Source of the DNA: Eleusine coracana subsp. coracana
Taxonomy: Eukaryota > Streptophyta > Magnoliopsida > Poales > Poaceae
Direction: 5' to 3'
Assembly (NCBI GenBank): GCA_032690845.1
Contig: CM064433.1
Location: forward strand, 42,282,658-42,346,657
DNA: 64,000 bases
The translations under genes were made by a program, and so were the position numbers. Under the pieces are notes generated by a model, which worked only from the letters and a program-made list of their open reading frames with translations, was not told where the DNA came from and did not search any database. This document shows positions 57,801-64,000 of the stretch, piece after piece. Positions within the stretch are counted from its first letter, which is position 1. Each line of letters begins with the position of its first letter.

Positions 57801-60800
57801 AAAGCATAATAACATAGAAATTTTGAAGAGAAAAAAATGAACTCAACATATTGGACAAAAGTAAAACTTAGAAGCTGGAATATACCTTTGATCAAATTTC
57901 TGAACAGAAAATCAGTAAAGGTTCAGTTGTGTACGAATTACTTGTTATTTTTGCACTTGAGAGCATCAACACACTAGTAGACAATAGTAGTTCAATGAGG
58001 GAGATACAGCTTTGAATTTTTTTTCTCAAATCATCAAGGGAGATAACAGCTTCATCACATCTGCTACCTATGAGCTAGATGGCACATGCTGTTTGCTGTA
58101 TATACTAAATCATCTTGATCACTTCTTGCAGGTTATTGGCTGGTCCATGTGGTTTGCAGAGTACCTCTTTTTGGAGAGGAATTGGGCGAAGGATGAAAAG
58201 ACATTAAAGGTAAGATTGTGCCTTACCTGTACATAAAATGGAATTCTGATTTTTCCTTTTCTGCATTTTTGTGATGCTTCTACTCTTGCTTGTAGTGGGG
58301 CCTCCAAAGATTGAAAGACTTTCCCAGACCATTTTGGCTAGCCCTATTTGTTGAGGGTACTCGCTTTACTCCAGCAAAGCTTCTAGCAGCCCAGGAGTAT
58401 GCAGCTTCTCAGGGCTTGCCAGCCCCCAGAAATGTACTTATTCCACGTACTAAGGTACCTTGCTACTCCCTAGCTGAAATAGTATATTTTCCTGAATATT
58501 AACCTTCAGATGTGATCTGATGTATGTGATTGTAACAATTTGCTCCCAAAAGTTAGAGATTTTGTGGTTATAACTATTTGAACTTGGTTGGTTTTGACGC
58601 ACTTCCAAACACTCAACATGTTATGTGCTTATGACTACTTGAAGTATTTTTGTTAGTTCATAGAATATGCTCACCAAAGATCTGTGCGTGGCTGCATGCT
58701 GATTAGGATGGAGTCACAGTAACATGTGACAGTTTGCTTCATGTTCTATGTGCATGTAGAAAAGTAGCAACCTGTTGTCTAAATTTTATTGAGGATCTTT
58801 ATATACAAAAATAGATGCAGCCTTACCTAAACTGGAATTTGTTGCTATAACAGTTTTGAATTTGGTTGAATGCATGCTGCAACTTTTTGTAGCCTCCATC
58901 TTGTAAATGTGCTTCCTTGTAGAAATTGAATTATGTAGATGGTCTCTAGCAGCTACAACAAGGCCTGTAGCCAGATCGATGTCAAGTTAATTGTGAACAA
59001 TAGAACCACACATGAAAGAATCATGTGCTGCCTACATTAGAGAAATATCTATGGGCTGCAGTTGCCACAAAGATAGACATACCATATGGCTGCTACCTAT
59101 CTGATTTGTAGTTAAAGTCTGTACTGTATTATTTAGTAGTTGCATCAGTTTCACAGACAAGGAGGGATCCCTCCCAAACATTTGCTGGTCTATTCCATGT
59201 GTGATATACTGTTTCAATGTTCTGCTTCCTGATAAAATAACATAGGAGTGCATGCACCTCTATACTGTACTGTATTATTTAGTAGTTGCATCAGTTTCAC
59301 AGACAAGGAGGGATCCCTCCCAAACATTTGCTGGTCTATTCCATGTGTGATATACTGTTTCAATGTTCTGCTTCCTAATAAAATAACATAGGAGTGCATG
59401 CACCTCTATAACTGTTTCCTGTTATTACTTATAAATTTTTATGTTTTTCAACGTTGAATTTATGTGCTGATACCTACTGCAAATACTCAGGGATTTGTGT
59501 CAGCTGTCAGCATCATGCGAGATTTTGTTCCAGCTATTTATGATACAACAGTAATAATTCCAAAAGATTCACCTCAACCAACAATGCTGCGGATTCTGAA
59601 AGGGCAATCGTCAGTGGTAAGTATGCCAACTTTGAGTCTTTGACAAATATGTTGAGACTGACCAATCAGGAAATAGTGTTGCTGTTGCATCAGCTAAACA
59701 CTGAAATGTTTTGTTTGTTTTACCCTGCTGCTAATGCATGTCAAAACTAATCGGCCATCCACTCAATAGATGTTGTCGATTTGTAGATCCTCACTTCCTC
59801 ATTTTGACATGAAATAACTTAATAATCATTTTCTGTCTAGGTACATGTTCGCATAAAACGCCGTGCCATGAGTGAACTGCCGAAGTCGGATGAGGATGTT
59901 TCAAAATGGTGTAAAGACATCTTCGTAGAAAAGGTATAAACTATGTGCAGCTCTTTGTAGCAAGTTCTGACTGATTTGTATCTTGATTGACCAATCTGTT
60001 CTCATATTTACAACATTTTTGTCCTTTCTATGCTACAGGATGCATTACTTGATAAGCATTTGGCAACGGGCACTTTTGATGAGGAGATTAGATCAATTGG
60101 TCGCCCAGTGAAATCATTGCTGGTAAAACTCCCAATGCAATTTACTGATAGATGATTATTGTATTTGTTTCTTTCTTTTATAACAAAAACTTGTACTTGC
60201 ATATTATCCAATCAAATTTAGTGTAGGAATGACCCTTTTTCTCCTAGATTTCCATAACCATTTGCTAAGAGCATCTCCAACAGCTATCCTATATTGTCTC
60301 TCCTATAATTTCTTTTAGGAGAGTCTCCTAAAACAATTTCAGCATATAGGAGAGTACTGCTTTAGCAGATCTCCTAAAACAACTCCCATATATATCTTTT
60401 TCTTTCATTTCTCTTTACTTTTGCTTGCATATAAACTATTCGATACTCCACTCAGTATATGATAATTTCAATTTTTATCAATTTTAGACAACTGATTCTA
60501 CAAGATTTCATATTCATAATTTGAAAACTCAAATTTAATAAGTTCATATTTCAATTTAAATTCAAATATGACATGGTTTCAAATAAAACATGAAGAAATA
60601 TATGGTTGTGATGGATATCCGGTGCCAATCGAGCATGGTAGTGATAGGAGTCATACATGGGAGAAGAGAAATGTAGAGTAGGAGAGAGGATAGAGAGGGG
60701 TTGCTCTTAACAATGATTATGCAAAGTGAGGAATCTGTTTTGAGTGAGAGGAGAGTCAATCAGCTTCATGGCCTGGGCAGGATTAGCTTCTACCCTAGAC

Positions 60801-61272
60801 TCTAATTTTCAGTTGGGTTGAGGGAGGGGGTTGGCTATATGGTGACTCTGCTATGCCAGTGTCGTACTTTAGGGCACACTAGGAGTGTTGCCTGCAAACC
60901 TTTGGCAGTTGTATTGTTGCAGAGAATTCTTCTTGGGTACTATAATAATTAAATTTGTTAGCCAACTCTCATCTCAATAACTTCGTTTTTGCCAAATGGC
61001 AGTCTTAAGTGTTTTCACGCCCCTGGCAACTGACTTCCTTTTTCCTACTGATGATGGAACAGGTGACCTTGTTCTGGTCATGCATCCTCCTGTATGGTGC
61101 AATTGAGTTCTTCAAGTGGACACACCTCTTATCGACATGGAAAGGAGTAGGGTTCACTGCTGCTGGGATGGCGCTGGTTACGGGGGTGATGCACGTATTT
61201 ATCATGTTCTCTCAGGCGGAGCGGTCAAGCTCAGCCAAGGCGGCCCGAAACCGGGTGAAGAAGGATTCATAG
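54853..61272 (+). CDS. LPAT2: Lysophosphatidic acid acyltransferase (LPAT2/3 class, 11 exons)
   Basis: Exons: 54853-54933, 55383-55505, 56829-56868, 56973-57046, 57180-57239, 58132-58209, 58296-58454, 59491-59616, 59841-59933, 60039-60122, 61063-61272. All introns are GT-AG and the phases agree; the product is 375 aa. It transfers an acyl chain from acyl-CoA to the sn-2 position of lysophosphatidic acid, making phosphatidic acid for membrane lipid and oil synthesis, in the ER. The catalytic NHRSDIDW (His92, Asp97, the HX4D motif) and the substrate-binding FVEGTR (Glu172-Arg175) are intact. Hydrophobic segments lie at about 4-24, in exon 2 ([13 protein letters not shown]) and twice in the last exon. 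The end is basic ([11 protein letters not shown]). Length and exon number fit the eukaryotic-type ER enzymes rather than the plastid form. Choice of LPAT2 over LPAT3 is by class only. Confidence 0.92.
55735..56390. mobile_element. Possible transposon insertion in LPAT intron 2
   Basis: A block with base composition unlike the surrounding T-rich intron. It begins near GGGCCTAACAGCCAC and ends near CTCGCCTAGTACCTAACGC, with repeated CCTAGGCAGCGC / CTAGGCAGAGG / CGCCTAG words near the right end. Terminal repeats are short and imperfect and no target duplication was fixed, so it is a candidate only. Confidence 0.4.
59119..59410. repeat. Tandem duplication, 2 x 146 bp, in LPAT intron 7
   Basis: Two nearly identical 146-bp units (59119-59264 and 59265-59410), sharing GACAAGGAGGGATCCCTCCC and CATAGGAGTGCATGCACCTC. 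At most a few differences (for example CTTCCTGATAA versus CTTCCTAATAA) make it recent. It is intronic, so no coding effect is expected. Confidence 0.92.
60267..60713. mobile_element. MITE in LPAT intron 10 (Harbinger-like ends)
   Basis: The left end is GAGCATCTCCAACAGCTATC and the right end is GAGAGGGGTTGCTC, so the arms begin GAGCATCTCC / GAGCAACCCC. TAA and TTA lie outside. GAGCATCTCCAAC is a common start of grass Tourist-like elements. An internal short inverted pair (CTCCTATAATTTCTTTTAGG) adds fold-back potential. Right end and target duplication are approximate. Confidence 0.55.
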
Positions 61273-61808
61273 GTGTGGTTTCAATATGGCGTCAATTTAA
61301 TTCATTGCGGATAGATATCTATAGACACCGCAAACACCCAAATTGATATTCTGTCAACAGGAAGTTTAGGACATATGGTGAAACTTCTACCATTAGCGCT
61401 ACTCGTGTACTTCATATTCAGGAAAGGAGTGCAGACTATATTTTTTTTCCCCTTTTCTTGTTGGCAGAGCAGGAATTGTAGTATGTGAATCTATTGCAGT
61501 CTTTACCATTGTGAATCTATGCTGATAACCGTTTTTGGTTTATCTATCTAGTTATATGATTTCTGCGGTCTTTCTTTTGTCCACCAAAATTAACGCCATT
61601 GCTCCTAGTCAGAGCTGGGCTGCAAGAATGGTTGCGCCATATTTTCAGGCACCAGATACCCATTTGGAACTCCAGCTCTGCAACTGGTGATTACTATATC
61701 ATGTTCATGTTCAGATAAGGGCTTGCTGTTGATCATCTAGCAAAAGATAGTGATCCTGTAATGCTTGCTACTGAGCATGCTGACGGTGTGTTCACGCGTC
61801 GAGGAAAG
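61273..61808 (+). other. 3' untranslated region of LPAT and flank
   Basis: T-rich, non-coding sequence directly after the LPAT stop codon. No canonical AATAAA was found in the first 350 bp. Confidence 0.4.
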
Positions 61809-64000
61809 TGTGACGTCCCCTCCGGAATAATCATGATCGAGTACAGGAGAACACTCGACGAAGCGAGTTACAACAGCATATACATTCTTACAAGTCTAAA
61901 ATATATAACATCATGGTATAATACAACCAGGTTTTCAAAAACAAATAAAAGTTTTACAGCGGAAAACATTTATTACAACAAAAGAGTTTAAAAACTCAAA
62001 CGGAAGTTTATTCATTGTCAAAGACTTCGTTTCGAACTTGTTCATTATCACGCTCTCATAAGCACGTCTAGCTCTCTACTCTTCCGGGGACGGGATGCGT
62101 TCCTACTGGATGGAACCTCACTCCGGTAGTTGCCCTTCTTCTGGCTTGCCTTCGGACCAACCATAAGGATATGGCTCACCATCTAAGAATAAAATAATAC
62201 GAACAAAGCCCTGAGTATCTAATATACTCCGTAAGAGTGACCTGTCAATGTGGCTCGCTACGGCTGACACCTAGAATGTTTAGGCCTTTGGCTGGTGGGG
62301 TTGACTCAGACTTGCGAAAACAGCATTTATTAGTGGATATCTATTTCAAATTTTAGCTCAGGATTATGTTCATTAATATTAAGGTTTGCATCCTGCAACT
62401 ACTACAAACATGTTTTGCAAGCAAGAATAATTTAACTTATCTAACTCTTCTCTCCTCATTACTCTCGATTATCTCCGTTGTGACGAGCGATCAATCAATA
62501 CTCATTGCTGCGAGGGCAGCGATTCGAACCAATTTCACCAGCTGAGTAAAACCCGACTACACGACACATACGCACCGCATTGGTCGTATATGACAACTTT
62601 TCCCACTAACCCCAACCAGAGGTCGATCCATTTCCAACTCCCCCGGGAATATGGAGACCCCACTAGATACCCGTCCCAGACGTTATCTATGAGCGACCAC
62701 CATTTCCCTCCCGTGAGACTTCAATTTCACTAACAGCCAAAAAAAGAAAGTTGTCTACGTCCTACCACTGAGGTAGTTATGGTACATCAGTTTACTGGGT
62801 CCCATATACCAGCATGTAGATGGTACTGTTCAATACTTGCTCCCTAGACCACAACGTGGTCCTATTTTGACACGGACGGGGCTACCACCTTGCAAGACCC
62901 AGTCTTTGCCCTTTCCTCTACTGGCCCGTCCGGTCTCACCATCATCATCAACTTTCATTTAATTTCTCAATGATCTCAACCAAATTAAAGCCTCCATGCT
63001 TTAAGATCATCCTATGTAGTACTACCGATATTCATACGACATTAAGCATAGCGTCTATCGAGCTACCTGTACCTGTATAGTATTCAGACATCATAGGATA
63101 TGTTAGTGATGCAGGTGGGTGTCAATCAATTCCTGGAACCTAATGTACAATCATGACTCGACTGACTGTGATAAAGAAAGAATTTAAAAACATAGGTGGG
63201 ATGCACCGGGGCTTGCCTTGGGTTTCGTCTGGATATGACGATGTAGGCGTGGGGTCGGTTTCAACAATCACCACCTCTGGTCCACTCTCAACAGGTGGCT
63301 CAACGATCTCGGGTCCTATACGATTTGTCGATACGTCGCGAGTTAGCAGTAGCGATGCATGAATATGAAATGCAATGCTTCAAATGATAGTTCGGTAAAA
63401 TAGTAGACAAGAACTTAACTACTCTTGTCTGAAGTATTTCCTTCTATTAAAAGTGATTAAACCTTTGAATGAAAAAGGATGGACATGCTTTAATTATAAT
63501 TGAATACCCTTAATTACCCCATTTAAACATAAAATAAAATTATTAACAAAATAAACATTAACTTAGGAAATAAATTAATTAAAAATTAAAAGATATTTCA
63601 TAAACTCAATTAAATGCTTGAAAATCATATAAAATAAATCTTTAATTTTATTTCATAAAGTGGTAGAGAATAATATTTGGAACCTAGCAAAATTAATCTC
63701 ATAATTTTAGGAGATCTAAAACTATAGTTATGAATTTTCAAATTCTAGGAATTAATTTAAAAGAAAAACCCGGAATTAAAGAAGAGGCTGCTTTATTTTG
63801 GCCTCATGGGCCACTTGGCGGCCTAGCTCCAGAGAGCTCTCAGGCTCGTGCGCGCGCATGGCGGCATGGCCACGCGGCCGCGGCGGCCAGGCGTGCTCCC
63901 AGGGCATGGCTCGGCCAACCAAGGGCATCGGCGGGACGGCGCTGCGGAGAGGAGGCAAAGGAGAGGTCGGCGATGGTGGTTGCTCACCGGATCGGTTGAC
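61809..64000 (-). mobile_element. Possible LTR-retrotransposon piece, cut by window end
   Basis: At 61809 a TGTGACGTCCCC motif starts a stretch without coding frames, with long non-coding text resembling LTR or leader sequence: a CCTGAGTATC-type motif near 62210 (read either way), then AT-rich sequence 63400-63730 and abruptly GC-rich sequence to the end. No second LTR, primer-binding site or polyprotein is visible, so the call is tentative. Short frames at 63153-63362 and 63730-63999 have no recognised domain. Confidence 0.3.

Noticed and set aside
63730..63999. 89-codon frame at the window end
   Set aside because: GC-rich composition gives open frames on both strands; no motif, and it lies in likely retroelement sequence.
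1..64000. CRISPR arrays, bacterial operons, riboswitches or phage genes
   Set aside because: Introns, plant protein families and plant transposons throughout show nuclear plant DNA; no regularly spaced direct repeats were seen.

Overview
The window is plant nuclear DNA, most likely from a grass (Poaceae). Genes carry many GT-AG introns. The mobile elements are those typical of grass genomes: Stowaway and Tourist MITEs, Helitrons, Pack-MULE-like and FAR1-type Mutator elements, a Pong/Harbinger element, L1-type LINEs, a CACTA end and a Cassandra-type solo LTR. The species cannot be named from sequence alone. All gene models and element limits were read by eye from codon content, splice dinucleotides, terminal repeats and target-site duplications (TSDs); nothing was searched.

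Layout. From 1 to about 37 kb the window is almost entirely repeats and decayed genes: an F-box/LRR/FBD pseudogene (-), a diverged segmental duplication (about 4.3-7.6 kb and 14.9-18.8 kb) riddled with younger insertions, a Helitron (8592-10965), a 1-kb Mutator-type element with a captured exon and 9-bp TSD (11751-12752), a GRF-zinc-finger remnant (about 19.7-20.3 kb), a FAR1-type Mutator element (about 21.2-25.6 kb), a solo LTR containing a 5S-rRNA-like sequence (27148-27429), a full-length Pong-like Harbinger element with both genes broken (27837-32780), a CACTA terminus (33290) and two LINE fragments.

From about 37 to 61.3 kb the window is gene-bearing: an intact CC-NB-ARC-LRR resistance-type gene (39685-42735, +), a truncated NEP1-interacting-protein-like fragment (-), a 12-exon plastid-type double-GTPase Der/EngA gene (46926-52879, -) and an 11-exon lysophosphatidic acid acyltransferase gene (54853-61272, +). 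The Der and LPAT genes are divergently transcribed from a 2-kb intergenic region. The final 2.2 kb looks like part of an LTR retrotransposon cut by the window end.

How the genes work together: the intact genes are unrelated in function (immune receptor, plastid ribosome-assembly GTPase, membrane-lipid synthesis) and form no cluster or pathway. No convincing new multi-gene system was found. The most useful material is a well-resolved set of nested and dated insertions, an unidentified 620-bp dispersed repeat, and a few gene-structure oddities (a probable GC-AG intron in Der, a receptor-type fragment lacking its RING region).
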